From contig CAXKVV010000716.1 in the NCBI GenBank assembly GCA_964058805.1, positions 1 to 36,155 on the forward strand: a DNA stretch of 36,155 bases, read 5' to 3'. How positions within the stretch are numbered: position 1 is the first letter of the stretch; every line of letters starts with the position of its first letter. A model generated the notes under the pieces. It ran no database searches, was not told the DNA's origin, and worked only from the letters and a program-made list of their open reading frames with translations. The translations under genes and the position numbers were made by a program. The stretch comes from Schoenoplectus triqueter (taxonomy: Eukaryota > Streptophyta > Magnoliopsida > Poales > Cyperaceae). Shown piece by piece: positions 1 through 11,334 of the stretch.

Positions 1-1250
1 CATAATATAATAATCATAATCATGATAATAATAATTATAGTCATAATCATAATAATATAACCATAATCATAATCATAATCCTAATAATATTATAATAAAA
101 ATATAATCATAATCATAAAAAATAATTATAAATAATTATAATTATAATAATATAATAATAAATTAATCATATATATAATCAACATATAATAATATAATAC
201 AACATAATAAAATAATAATAAAGTAATAAAAAATAATCATAATAAATAATAATATTATAATAGTAATATAATAAAAATATAAACATAAACATAATATAGT
301 AATATAATAATAAAAATATATAATTATAATCATAATTATAATAATAAATAATCATAATTTTAATAATATAATCATAATATAATAATCATAATCATAATTA
401 GGATAATAATAATTATAGTCATAATCATAATAATATAACCATAATCATAATCATAATAATATAATAATAAAAATATAAACATAAACATAATCATAAAATA
501 ATTATAAATAATTATAATAATATAATAATAAAAATATAAACATAATCATAAAATAATTATAAATAATTATAATAATATAATAATATAATAATAAATTAAT
601 CATAACTATAATCAACATATAATAATATAATACAACATAATAAAATAATAATAAAGTAATAAAAAATAATCATAATAAATAATAATATTATAATAGTAAT
701 ATAATAAAAATATAAACATAATCATAATATAGTAATATAATAATAAAAATTTATAATTACAATCATAATTATAATAATATAATAATAAGTAATCATAATC
801 ATAATATAATAATCATAATAATAATAATATAATCATAATCATAAAAATAATTATAAATAATTATAATTATAATAATATAATAATAAATTAATCATCACTA
901 TAATCAACATATAATAATATAATACAACATAATAAAATAATAATAAGTAATAATAATCATCATAATATAATAATATAATAATTAATAATCTTGATCATAA
1001 TAATATAATAATAAAATAATTATATTTATAATAATAATAAATAATATAATAATACTAATGGTAATGATAATATAATAACAATAAAGATAATAATAATTTA
1101 ATAATAATAATAATATGATAATAATAATAAATAATAATCATAATATTAATATAATAATAAATTATAATCATAAATATAATATAATAATATAATAATACTA
1201 AATCTTAATCATAATCATAATATAATAATATAATATAATATAATCAAACA
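1..1250. repeat. AT-rich ATAATC-type satellite with higher-order repeats
   Basis: This is a low-complexity array of ATA, ATAATC and ATAAT units. A recognisable block starting AATTAATCAT and continuing to ATACAACATAATAAAATAA recurs near 161, 594 and 886, so units of roughly 430 and 290 bp are duplicated in tandem. The counterpart copy at 25110-25880 holds this block once, in reverse complement near 25472-25521. It has no spacers and no fixed direct repeat, so it is not CRISPR-like. Confidence 0.8.
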
Positions 1251-1424
1251 ATAATTGCTATTCCGACGAGAGCTAATCCGGTATTCCACCTATAAGTTGG
1301 TATACCGGATTAGCATTATTCCGCACTCTTCTACTTAGTCTAAAATTCATTTGGCAAATTAATTCATCGGAATAACTATTCTATTCTAACTTTTTGCTAT
1401 TCCATTGAGTGTCAAACACTCCCC
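1..1424 (-). mobile_element. Tourist-like inverted-repeat element with satellite interior (left part outside window)
   Basis: The right terminus (about 1255-1424) matches, in reverse complement, the left terminus of the element at 24939-26000. Read inward from 1424 the end begins GGGGAGTGTTTGACACTC, which resembles PIF/Harbinger (Tourist) termini of the GGGNNTGTTTGG type. A hairpin with about 17-bp arms built on TAATCCGGTAT lies at 1272-1314. From 1 to about 1255 the sequence is almost only ATA/ATAATC units, with longer blocks repeated (see the separate entry). No coding capacity is seen. The left end is outside the window, so size and target duplication cannot be given. Superfamily assignment is inferred from the termini only. 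Confidence 0.6.
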
Positions 1425-3369
1425 AAGTTATTTGTGGAAAGAATTTTTTAAGCTACTTGGATTGATATTTTGAACACATGAAATTTAACTCGTAAATATT
1501 TCAGCTCAAAATATTTATGAAAACACTTAATCAGACTCATATCATGAGAATATATCTCACAGCTCTAATATCTTTCTTAATTTGTATATCTATCTGTAGT
1601 TTTAATATACATGTTTGTATTTAGGGGTAAAAGAGAATCAAGATACGGATGCGATTAATCATTGTCGGATCCGCATGTGCTCGATTTAGAGTCCCAGGCC
1701 AACAAGACTACACTAAAAGTCTAAAACGTGGCGGACTGGCGGTGCCAGGCACCTACCATCGTGTCTCTCTCTCCTCTCATTTCCTCTCTCATTCGTAGTT
1801 CAATTTTCCAATCACCACTACTCAGTACTCACCACGCAACGCATGCGACAAACATAAAATTACATGGCGATTTCCTAGCAAGTACTAAAGTCGGACGGCA
1901 CTGTGCATTTATGTTGTTCTATGAGAGCAGTGGATATGAATAATTAACTCAACACAAAAAAAAAATAATTGACATTTCATACTGAGAATCGTGGCACAGT
2001 TGCATAGAAATCCATGCCGAGTTTCGACTTGTGCTGTTGGTTTTTCCAGTATTAATTTGCACTGACACTTCCATTTTCTTTCGAAACTGGAGGTGACTTG
2101 AACTCCCTCTTAATTTGAAGAGTTCAGATCCTTTGCGGCGTATTTGAATCCCAACATTATGCGGCCAGTATTGATTATGCATTTTTGACCTAATTTTGTA
2201 AACCAAAAATAGAAATCACGACACTAATGATTAATTTTTGAAATTTACCCTCGTATTTTTAGGATAAACAAATATATTTATATTTTTTGTAATTTCCAAA
2301 AATTCATCGTTACTTTCGTAATTTTTATTTTCTATTATTAATAAAAAAAATTAGGAAATTTTGTGGTTCAACAACTTCCAAATTTGTTGGCGCTGTTTAT
2401 GTAATTATTGCATCAGTTGCTACAAGGCATCTTTCATTTAATTTATTTGATTCATGTGGGACCCATCGTCTAGTGGCACCCAACATAATGTTCACTGTGT
2501 GGTATTGTTGACTTGTGGTCTATATCAGCCACAGAGAACTCTGATTTTCGATCAAACTACACGTGTAAACCCATTAAAAAATGGACACGTCAATCCAAAT
2601 TTCTGGAATTCGCCACGCAAATTAGTAGTTGTTGAGCGTAGAAAATCGGCAGCAATTAAATGGAGATGCGCCACAATATCATTTAATGCCATTGCCATGC
2701 CATTCAGAAAAAAAAAACAAAAAAAAAACAACAACTGAAAGTGACCCTCAACAGGAAAAAGACCAGACCCACTTACAACTTATGGGGCAACTCAGTAGAA
2801 GACTACGAGTGTCCAAAAGTAAATTCTAAAAGGTCGCCAAATCTTCCATAAACAGAAATATCATAAAAAATAATAATAAAAACAAATACCCACAAATTTA
2901 AACTAAGGAAAGAGCTTGTATTATCCTCGCATGAAATAACAGCTGTGTTCACTTTCACTAGCTACTTGCTAGTAGTCTTTGTTTTTTACTTGAAAATGTA
3001 GAGCATTATCGATTTATGGTGCATAGTATCCATGGACAAAACTACATTAATTAAATAGCTCGCATAGCTAGCTCATCGCTTAGGAACAAAAGATCAAACT
3101 AAAACAAACAAAAATTACACAAGTTAACACGAATTGCCATCTACGGTAGTGTACGCCACTGTACGGAGAATAATGGGATTTTTCATTTTTTTCTAATAGT
3201 GTCCCCATATCAATTTTTCGAAACAAAAAAGAACCATCATCAAATCTTTCCTTTTATCAACAACAACAACACGTACACCCAGCAAAATCTCCATTTCTGA
3301 ATCCTGCAGTGCTAGCTTTATAGCCATTCATGTAGCGGCTTGATCGATGCATCACACATGAGTTCTCAT
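1425..3369. other. Gene-free AT-rich stretch downstream of the DREB gene
   Basis: Short open frames here (for example 1728-1943, 1949-2206 and 2454-2738) show no domain, biased composition or splice context that supports a gene. A poly-A/AAC tract lies at about 2708-2733. The part next to 3369 probably includes the 3' untranslated region of the DREB gene on the minus strand, but I see no convincing polyadenylation signal. Confidence 0.5.
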
Positions 3370-3948
3370 TCAGAGCCTGTTCGGCGTCCCGAATCCTATC
3401 TCCAAGACACAGCTGTGCTCATCGACTGTGTCGATCCACGGTGGTGCATAGCCCCATACGTCAATTGGCGACTCATCCCAAACAAACTGATCTCTCTCGC
3501 ACCTCTCGAACCAGTCTTCGTCCAACCTCGGCAGTTCCACGATCTCACTAAGTTCGGGCTCAGGGTCCATTGCGGCTGCCTCGGCTGCTGCTGCTTGTAT
3601 GTCCCTGTGGGACAGAGAAACAGGCCGCGGGAGCGATGCCGCTAGTTCTGGGAAATTCAGACTGGCAGCACTTGCTCCCTTCACACATAGTGCTGCTGCA
3701 TCATGAGCCCGTGCCGCCATTTCTGGTGCCGGGAAGGTCCCGAGCCAAATGCGAGACTTTTTCTTGGGCTCGCGGATTTCCGACACCCATTTGCCCCACG
3801 CCCGCATCCTTACGCCGTGGTATGAAGGGTGTCGGGTCAACCCACGTGGCCGTTTCAGCTTTGCATTTGGCGAAACTGCTGGTTCAGGTTCAGGTTCAGG
3901 CTCTGCATCAAGTGTTGTTTGGACTGTAATTGTGACTTCAGGAGTCAT
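3370..3948 (-). CDS. DREB-type AP2/ERF transcription factor (A-4-like), single exon
   Basis: Predicted nuclear transcription factor of 192 aa. The AP2/ERF DNA-binding domain lies near residues 43-105 and includes [34 protein letters not shown] and LNFPELA. The Val in GKWVSEI and the Glu in REP correspond to V14 and E19, the pair typical of DREB rather than ERF proteins; family members bind DRE/CRT elements with a CCGAC core. A basic stretch (KLKRPRG) precedes the domain. The acidic C-terminus with DDWF-like and WGYAPPW-type motifs resembles subgroup A-4 (TINY/HARDY-like). The frame extends eight codons upstream only through a TTG; the first ATG (3946-3948) has a good ACCATGA context and is used here. 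An N-terminal Glu-Pro run is encoded by a hexanucleotide repeat. No intron is seen, as is usual for this group. Target genes and stress response are inference from the family. Confidence 0.93.
   Translation of the reverse strand: MTPEVTITVQTTLDAEPEPEPEPAVSPNAKLKRPRGLTRHPSYHGVRMRAWGKWVSEIREPKKKSRIWLGTFPAPEMAARAHDAAALCVKGASAASLNFPELAASLPRPVSLSHRDIQAAAAEAAAMDPEPELSEIVELPRLDEDWFERCERDQFVWDESPIDVWGYAPPWIDTVDEHSCVLEIGFGTPNRL
3881..3903 (-). repeat. Coding hexanucleotide repeat (Glu-Pro run)
   Basis: The unit GGTTCA on the plus strand is repeated about three and a half times. On the coding strand it gives alternating Glu-Pro just upstream of the AP2 domain of the DREB gene. Such a repeat can change length by slippage without breaking the frame. 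Confidence 0.8.
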
Positions 3949-4324
3949 GGTATTATGGCACTGAGAGATCAATTGCTAGCTTGTGAAGGGATATTGCGAT
4001 AAAAGATGGGTTCGTGATAGAGTATGGTTTAGTGATGAAATGAGTTGCCCCTACTGTGCACCTAGAGGGAATTAAAAGGTCGGTTTGGTTCAGATATTGA
4101 GATACCTGTGCGTATTCTATTGGAGGACATGGCAACTTTGCTTTTCGTGTAGAGAGAGAGGGGCAAGTGGCAACGAGAGGGGTTGGAGCCTTGGAGAAGG
4201 AAATTATGGGGATTTAGTAGTAGATAAGTAAGCATGAAATAATTAACGGGCGGCTTGATTTATTTCCATCATTTTTTTTTACTTTGTCCGTATGTTAATA
4301 TTCCTATTCCATATCATGTAGAGG
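3949..4324. other. Upstream region of the DREB gene
   Basis: This stretch should hold the promoter and 5' untranslated region of the minus-strand DREB gene. It contains a GA-rich tract near 4149-4161 (TC-rich on the gene strand). I cannot identify a convincing TATA box. No other gene is seen. Confidence 0.4.
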
Positions 4325-4776
4325 TAGGTGTCAATTATTGATCCGTAATCCGATCCGATTCGAATTTAATTCGATCCGACATGATCCGAAAATAAATTGA
4401 TCGGATATGAATTTAATTTTATTTATCCGAATCGGATCGGGTCGGGTTCGGGTCAATCCGATCCGACCCGACCCGATTAATTATATTTTTTGAAGTAATT
4501 TTATGATTTAGTACTAATTAAAACTTAAATATACGCTAAATATATACTAATTAAAATTAATTAATATTTTATTACTTAAAATTATATAAAAATAATTAAT
4601 AAATATTTAATTATTTTACACGAGTCGAGTTGGGTCGACCCGTGACCCGTCGGGTCAGGTATGAGTCAAGATTTTTTTACCCGAATTTCATCGAGTCGGG
4701 TTCGGATCGGGTCAAAAAAAATAATAAAATAATATGATATGAACCCGACTCAACCCATTGGCCATTGACACCCGTA
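4325..4776 (-). mobile_element. hAT-type MITE, GGGTC-rich, copy 1
   Basis: The termini are TAGGTGTCAATT (left) and TACGGGTGTCAAT (right, reverse complement), which fit the TAGGGGTGTCAA ends of plant hAT MITEs. Flanking octamers TGTAGAGG (4317-4324) and CGCAGAGA (4777-4784) agree at 5 of 8 positions, and all three differences are transitions, as expected for an old target duplication. GGGTCGG/CCGACCC-rich arms surround an AT-rich core that is the reverse complement of the core of the element at 6018-6435. It is non-coding and about 450 bp. Confidence 0.75.
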
Positions 4777-6017
4777 CGCAGAGACTTAAAAAACTGGTTG
4801 GGTCAAGTCCAATTCGTGGCCGCAACTCGATCCAGTCTAAACCGTGTACAATCAGATCTAATTCGGACCGTGGCTAAGCCTGGGTCTAATACGAGTCCAA
4901 TTAGGTGATTTACTGATTTCAGTTTAAATCCACTTAAATCTGGACCGTTTATGAGTCATGACTTGACCCGGACCGGCTCATGCACAATCCGTGAACTGAA
5001 CAGATTTTTTTTAAAAACCATTTTGTTTCAAAAAAAGTCAAAAGATATTAAAAATTTTCAAAATCAGAAAATTAAAAAATGTATGATTTTTTTGGATAAT
5101 ATTTTGAAGTTTTTAGAATTTTTTTTTTATTTTTATCAAAATTAAAAAAAAATTGGACCAAACCAAGACGGGATCACCCCAACTTGTGGGATCCAACTCA
5201 AGGTCACGGACAAATGTAGAATTTTGATCAAAGAGGATCAATAATCAAATTATAATAGATTAGTGAGTTCAAATTTATTAGTTAATCAGATATTAAATAA
5301 AAATTTAATAATTTAATATAAATTCATATCTAATAAAAACTATCAAAATACTATCATTATACATATTAAAAATAATAAAAATATAAAACTTAAACTAGTA
5401 AATTGTCAAGTCGTTAAAAAAATTCTTCAAGAAATTTTATATTTTTGAACTTTTATATTTTTTTCATTATCCACAGTATTAAATAAAATTTTCTCAACAA
5501 ATATAATCAAACAATCTAAAGAAGATCAAAAAATAAAATCGAGATGGGTCAAATTAGCAAAAAAAATAATACCTAAAGAGAGTTAAGTTTTCAAAAATTT
5601 TAAACATGCTTCATCATAACTTTTTTCAATATTGATTTTGTTTAAATCTTTTCATCTTCTTCAATCTAAGGGTTTATATAAAATAATTTTTCTCCCCTCA
5701 TTTAAAATAATATTTAAGGTGAATATTTATAGATTAATATGTGTCTAATTATATTATTTATTATTATAATTATCATTATTACTTAGCATTTAAAAATATT
5801 TTGTCTAAATTTTATTTAATGTAAAATTTAATTAAATATATCTTAAAATTTTATATTATTAATTATTTATTTGAGGACTATATTATCAGGGTGAAATATG
5901 AGCTACAATGATGTTTTACATAAAAGGCCAAAGACGGATTGAACCGAGATTTTCTTTTCGTACCATCATAATTTGGTTTGTATGACTCATGATCCGAGAT
6001 AATATGTACCCGACATC
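4777..6017. other. Gene-free AT-rich stretch between two hAT MITEs
   Basis: The first part (about 4790-5215) has degenerate ACCCGGACC/GGACCGTG-type motifs that may be remains of another GC-armed MITE. The rest is AT-rich. The open frame at 4951-5145 is mostly Lys/Phe/Asn from poly-A and poly-T runs and is not credible as a gene. Confidence 0.45.
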
Positions 6018-6435
6018 TAGGGGTGTCAATGGGTCGGGTCGGGTCGGGTTCGGGTTGGATTGGGTTCGGGTCGGGTCATATTATTTTATTATTTTTTCTA
6101 ACCCGACCCGATTAAATTCGGGTCAAAAAATCTTGACCCATACCCGACCCGATCCATGTAAAATAATTAATTATTTTTATATAATTTTAAGTAATAAAAT
6201 ATTAATTAATTTATAATTAATATTAATTAGTGTATATTTAAACTTTAATTAGTGCTAAATTATAAAATTACTTTAAAAAACATAATTAATCGGCCGGGTC
6301 GGGTTGAACCGAATCCGACCCGACCCGATTCGGGTCAAAAAAATTAAACTCGTACCCGACCCATTTATTGGATCGGGTCGGATTCGAATCGGATCGGGTT
6401 AACCTGTCGGATTTGATCAATAATTAACACCCCTA
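6018..6435 (+). mobile_element. hAT-type MITE, GGGTC-rich, copy 2
   Basis: The termini TAGGGGTGTCAAT and TAGGGGTGTTAAT (reverse complement of the right end) are near-perfect inverted repeats. The flanking octamers CCGACATC (6010-6017) and CCGGCATC (6436-6443) match at 7 of 8 bases, an 8-bp hAT target duplication. The arms are runs of GGGTCGGGT and the core is AT-rich, related in inverted orientation to 4325-4776. It is non-coding. Confidence 0.85.
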
Positions 6436-6971
6436 CCGGCATCCCAGTCAGATTTGTTCTGACATGACCGGACCAGATCAGACCGGTCAGTTTTTAAAAC
6501 CCTAATATCATGTAGGCGAATGAAATAGATGTTAATTTCTGAAGGAATACTGGTACTATCGTGACAACACCATATTTATTGTTATTATTTCTATTTGAGA
6601 CTTTGACAGTTCAATTTGAATTACAATTAAATATTTAATATTGTACCTTACTTTAATCTATTTAGTTAAACAATCCGTTTTCTATTTAGCTGGATCTTAT
6701 GAAACCCAATAGTTCTCAATGACATGTTATATTCAACGGTAACTATATCAATATATCATGCAATCTTAATATATAATTAACAACAGTGATATAACTGCTA
6801 TCTGCCCTACGAGGTACAAGATATGAATTTAGGTTTTCAAATAATATATTTTTATTTGTTCAGCTGAATTAACTCATCATGACATCCAATTTCGCAGGAA
6901 GCAATATTATGGAATATCGCATTTAAAATAAAACTCCTTGCAGTCATTAACTAATTAATGCCATTTTAGAG
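6436..6971. other. Gene-free stretch
   Basis: Mixed AT-rich DNA. After the hAT MITE there is a short CCGGACCAGATCAGACCGGT-type motif near 6469-6488. I see no open frame, RNA gene or clear repeat. Confidence 0.4.
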
Positions 6972-7350
6972 GCGGGGACCACTTGACAATGGGTTATATT
7001 GACAATTTTGACAATGAGTTCTAGAATAAATATCAAAAAAATAGAATTTTTTTTATAGATATATTTTTTTTACTTATAGATTGATAGTAATTTAAATTTC
7101 ATATAATTTCATTATCATTTGATAGTCCATCAAAGACCGTTAAATTATAACCGTTGCATATTGTATAAAATTTTAATGATCTTTGATGGACTATCAAACA
7201 ATAATGAAATTGCATGAAATTTGAATCACTATCAATCTATAAGTAAAAGAACATATCTATATTTTTTTATATTTTTAAGATTTTTTAAATATTTATTTTA
7301 GAACTCATTGTCAAGATTGTCAAAATAACCCATTTTCAAGTGATCCCCGC
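6972..7350. mobile_element. MITE with 9-bp target duplication (Mutator-like), copy 1
   Basis: The ends are inverted: GCGGGGACCACTTGACAAT on the left and GCGGGGATCACTTGAAAAT (reverse complement) on the right. Both continue into TGGGTTAT and a TTGACAAT motif. The flanks ATTTTAGAG (6963-6971) and CCTTTAGAG (7351-7359) agree at 7 of 9 positions. The arms carry a long imperfect inverted repeat including ATCATTTGATAGTCCATCAA. It is non-coding, 379 bp, and related to 29329-29711. Confidence 0.75.
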
Positions 7351-8799
7351 CCTTTAGAGAATGTTAGCAATCGCGTTCAGCATATATATATATAGAGAGA
7401 GAAAGCTAATTACCAAAGCAATTAGTGTAAGCATGTACGTATGATATTATTAAAATCACATATGTATCATAACCATGTATATGTGATATTATTAGAATCA
7501 TATAGGATCGATGTCTATTAAAAATATGATGGCTCATACAGTTAAGAAAAACATTATTTGTCGTTAAATTTTCTAACAAGTACTGACATAACGTTAAAAC
7601 TTCACACACACAAAAGTATGTAGTTCATACGTGATTTGTTTTGTTAATTTGGACAACCAATTTTAAAGAAATTCATCAAAAATCTTAAATTGACAAACTT
7701 TTATAAACATATTTTTAAACTCATGGATTGAATATGTTTCAAATTTCATACAATTTGAGTGTCGTTTGGTATTTCATTAAAGACTATCAAATTTTATTGA
7801 CAGTTATAATGATTTAAATGTAATATTTTTTATTAAATATCTAATGATATTCAACCTGCATTAAAACTTAAAATAAGTAGTTGTCAAGAGAACCCATTTA
7901 AATTTAATATTCAAACCACCTCGTCAAATGATAAAAATTGTCACAGAAGTTCAAATTTGAAAGTAAAAATTAAATTTTATCACAGCAAAAAACTAATATC
8001 TTCTGGTGCATTGTAACATCAATTACACTCAAGACAGTAAATCATATGCAATTTTTAAATTCACACTGACACTGTAATAAAAACATATAAAAGATGATTT
8101 GCTAAATTAAATTTAGTTAATCGATTCTATAAGAAACAACATACATCTTGATGCTATATATTAAATTGTTCTTAGAAGCTCCGGTACTTATAAAACAATA
8201 AGTTTTCTTTGTCTTCATTTTTTTTTCTTTTATTCGAATAGTGAATATATTAATTAGAAGTGCTACTTGTGACAGCTGCACTATCCTTTAGCTTGGGTTA
8301 ATTAATATAGTAAGTAAATAATATGATAAAGTGATTAATGAGATGCCAATAAGGAGCAAATTCGTCTGTTAATAAAAAATAATTAAATCTGATTTTGTCC
8401 GAATCAATCTCACTCTGCCCAAACCACGTTCTTAATGAAGATAGAATTATGACATTGTTTTTTTTCAAATTAGATTGCGTGTCATATTTAAAACAATTTG
8501 GTACTCATGAATCATCGATGAAGTTTGGATTAAAGTAAAACTATTGAGGTGCTCAAAAGATTAGTTTTTTTTTCCATTCCATGAAATAATAAAATTGACA
8601 CACAATTGAAGTAAATGTTTTCAACTTTAAATATTTTGATAATCGTTTGTCCCATCTTCGTAATTAAGAAGTAATTTATTACTTACATATTCAATGGTTT
8701 AATTTTTGAAAGAAGCGATAATTATTCAGTACTTGAACAATTCAATTGATGCTTATGATCATCATATGAATTCGTAAATTTTTGGATATTTTCAACTGG
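7351..8799. other. Gene-free stretch with a degenerate MITE-like segment
   Basis: About 7640-7885 resembles the MITE at 26044-26347 in layout: an ACAACCA motif on one side, GGTTCTCTTGACAAC in reverse complement on the other, with similar AT-rich internal motifs. A short TA/GA microsatellite lies at 7381-7402. The open frame at 7406-7609 reads through repeated ATCATA-like units and is not a credible gene. Nothing else is recognised. Confidence 0.4.
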
Positions 8800-8834
8800 C
8801 GCTACAACATAACTAGATTTTACTAACACCAATT

Positions 8835-9085
8835 TACTAACGGTTTTCACTGAAAATTATTAGTAACATTAGGCGGTGGCAGTTTAAAAAATAAGTTCAA
8901 CTATTTTATAACAGTTTGGAAGACGAAAAACATTACAAAAAATATGTCAGAAAGTGTGAAAAAATTATTGACAACATTTACTAAGGGTTTTCTATTAATA
9001 ACCATTAGCAAGATACAGCGCAAAAACTTTTCTAACTGCGTTGTGTTTTACTAACGGTTATTTATAAAAAACCGTTAGTGAAGGT
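8835..9085. repeat. CACTA left subterminal repeats
   Basis: Repeated motifs of the form ACTAACGGTTTT, ACTAAGGGTTTT and AAAACCGTTAGT occur in both orientations close to the left terminus. They mirror the cluster at 24003-24360 and are the main support for the CACTA call. Confidence 0.8.
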
Positions 9086-9420
9086 TCGAAAAAATAACTC
9101 AAGTACAATCTCTCGTCCCGCCATCAACGAAAAGGGGGATTTTTCAGGTAACAAACACCATTAATTTCAACTTTTTTCTCCTCTCAGTTAAAAGATCTTA
9201 CCAAAATTGTCCAACTTTTTTCTCTCCTTCCAGTTAAAAGATCTTATCAAAATTGACCGATACCTCTATACCAACCGACGAAGATCTAGATGTACGCTAT
9301 ACCTTGACAGATCCTATTTGTTGGGGGAAGAAGCAGAGTAGGGAAGAGCAATCATTATAACCTACCTGAGTTCCATAGCGAATAGAGATATTAACCGAGT
9401 CTGACGGTACCAGACACGCC

Positions 9421-10030
9421 GTTATGGAGCCCGAATGAAAGACTTGCTATCGATAAGACTAACAGGTGAAGACTTCCTTATCAACATCCCTAACGAACTG
9501 TTACCGCAGGATATAGTGAATGATAGTCATAACTGGGCTCCTAGACTAAGACATTGTGGTGGACAAGTTCGAAGGAGAACCGGAGAGGAGGAGGCCGGCG
9601 GCCTTTAGGGTGACGGTACACTTGAAGAATATTCCTTTAAAACTCTGGTCAAGGGAGACAACCACGAGGATACTAAAGGACTTTAGAGAACGCACATTTA
9701 TCGATGATGCTACCATAGTCGGCCCGGATAGACGCTCAATTTACGCAATGGTCGATTCTCATGATGGACAGATGATACCCCTCGGTACTAGTGCACGCCG
9801 TGGGCATCTGAGAAGAGGTCTTCATGATAGTGGTGGACTGGGCAAATATCGATGGCCCTCCGGAGCTAGCGGAGGACTACCTGTATGGGAGGATCGGGCA
9901 GAGCATTTTTGGCATGAAGAGTAGTACGAGGAAGTTATTAGCGTTGGGGTCACAAAGATTATGGGATTTTTACCGCAACTAGGCAGGAGGGGAGACTCGA
10001 ACGCGGCGAACTCAGACGGGGGAGATTAGC
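9421..10030 (+). pseudogene. Decayed coding remnant, possibly DUF4283/gag-like
   Basis: Three overlapping plus-strand frames carry protein-like sequence. About 9435-9606 reads MKDLLSIRL then GEDFLINIP and NWAPRL. The frame at 9556-9924 (opened only by a GTG) reads FRVTVHLKNIPLKLWSRET followed by DDATIVGPDRR. Past about 9790 the next frame reads VFMIVVDWANIDGPPELAED and LLALGSQRLWDFYRN, then stops. The VHL..IPLKLWS pattern recalls the first part of the DUF4283 domain found in plant retroelement gag-like proteins, but the match is loose and from memory. Frame changes and a stop inside the segment show it is not functional. It lies inside the CACTA element, so it may be captured sequence or the end of an older insertion. 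Confidence 0.35.
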
Positions 10031-10139
10031 AAGGTGCCTGGGAAATAAGTAAAAACTATTGTAATATCCTAAAATATAAAGTTATTAATTTTTAGCTATT
10101 TCATAATCATTTTATAACTTATGGACAATGTAATATTAC

Positions 10140-11004
10140 ATGTAACTTAATTTAATTATTTTGAATTATTTTATAAATAATTACAACTTAAGAATTTATT
10201 AAAAAAATGACTCACCAGAGTCAGTCGCTTAGCTTTTGGTTCTGTGGGGCGCGTGTATTGTCAAAGGTGACTAAGCACCTTATATCTCTCCCATGTAATC
10301 AGAATATATATAAAAAAAAAAGAGAAAAAATGGGGATTTTCTGGTGCGGAGGGGAAGTCCTTTGTTCTTGAGACCGTACCAGCTAAGGGTACCGTGTACT
10401 ATTGTTAATTGTCTTATGTTGCAACCTTAGTTCTTGAGTTCTGGGCATTCAATCTGTGACTCAGGTGCATATCTACCTATGTATGTATTGGCCTTGCTTG
10501 CTATCCAACCACGTTATTATGAAATCTTACACATTGATTGGTTATTAAATATAATAACAAAACTTAATTAAAGCCTAATATATATATATATATATATATG
10601 AGTAAAGATACCGTGAGTTTAAGCTCATGGAGGCCTTCCGTGAGGTTAATTTAAAAAGTAAATCAAATCATCTCTAAATTTTAATTTATCTTGCTCTTTA
10701 AATTCTTTATATGAAAATCATGTGGAATGCAAAAATTTGGAGTGTTTTGAGTTTTTTAACTCATCGTTTTTAATTTTCTAAAATGATGTTCAAATATTAA
10801 ATATATTATTATTATTTTTAGAGCTGACTTTCAAAAATTAAAAACCACGACTTAAAAAGCTCAAAACGCTCCAAATTTTTGCATCCCATGAGATTTTCAT
10901 ATAAAGAATTTAATGAGAATAATAAATTAAAATTTGGAGATGATTTAATATATTTTTTGAGTTAAGCTCACGGTATCTTTACTCTATATATATATATATA
11001 TATA
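10140..11004 (+). repeat. Long direct repeat E, left copy
   Basis: About 865 bp that recur at 21841-22685 in the same orientation. They share, for example, GACTCACCAGAGTCAGTCGC, GGTACCGTGTACTATTG and the tail TTAAGCTCACGGTATCTTT. By eye the first 450 bp differ at only a few percent of positions. The copy ends in a TA tract about 20 bp before the left MULE terminus. A foldback MITE sits in its second half. It lacks TG..CA ends, and there is no primer-binding site next to it, so it is not a typical LTR. Function unknown. Confidence 0.85.
10601..10983 (+). mobile_element. Foldback MITE in left repeat E
   Basis: Its ends, AGTAAAGATACCGTGAG and (reverse complement of the right end) AGTAAAGATACCGTGAG, are inverted repeats that continue through most of the element to form a long hairpin. 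TA repeats flank both sides, so a target duplication cannot be measured. The central segment (about 10765-10850) is in the opposite orientation to that of the copy at 22295-22664 although the outer arms agree. Confidence 0.8.
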
Positions 11005-11025
11005 ATTTAGTTACGGTACTACACG

Positions 11026-11055
11026 TAGCACAAAGCCAAGTGTGTTCCACGATCC
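11026..11055 (+). repeat. MULE left terminal inverted repeat
   Basis: Thirty bases pair with 21810-21839 in inverted orientation with three mismatches. Similarity stops after CACGATCC, so the repeat is short for a Mutator element. Confidence 0.85.
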
Positions 11056-11154
11056 GTAACCGTTAAATCTTATCAAGATTTGTGCGTCTGATAGAGTTAC
11101 AGATGGAGTCGCTGTGGAAAAATAATTAACGGGAGCGGCTCCGTTAATTTGTGC

Positions 11155-11334
11155 CCCGTTTCTCTCTCCCCCTCTCGTAACCTCATCTCTCCCGTCTCTT
11201 CTCTTCTCCGCCGAAATTAGAAAGTTCTGAACCCTAGTGTCACTGATACGATTCTCTCGCCTGATCTCACTGATACGATCTCCCACTCCCCTCACTTCGG
11301 ATCTCGCTCTCTCTTGATTGTTTGAAATTAGCAG
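11155..11334 (+). other. Probable leader exon of the MULE GRF gene
   Basis: CT-rich DNA (for example 11160-11178 and 11185-11210) resembles plant 5' leaders and ends at AATTAGCAG followed by GTAACC, a good donor. A matching acceptor, TTCAAATCAG, lies at 11874-11883, two bases before the GRF start codon. The right end of the MULE has the same arrangement for the transposase. This is inference from splice signals; transcripts are unknown. Confidence 0.5.

Noticed and set aside
1..1250. Regularly spaced ATAATC units resembling a repeat-spacer array
   Set aside because: The units are continuous low-complexity DNA with no constant repeat and no unique spacers, in a plant genome. It is a microsatellite, not CRISPR.
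3340..3964. Plus-strand open frames overlapping the DREB gene
   Set aside because: They are shadows of the GC-rich AP2 coding sequence in other frames, with no domain of their own.
5989..6216. Open frame of 75 codons across the GGGTC repeats
   Set aside because: The protein is a translation of the MITE's GGGTCGGGT arm and ends in AT-rich noise.
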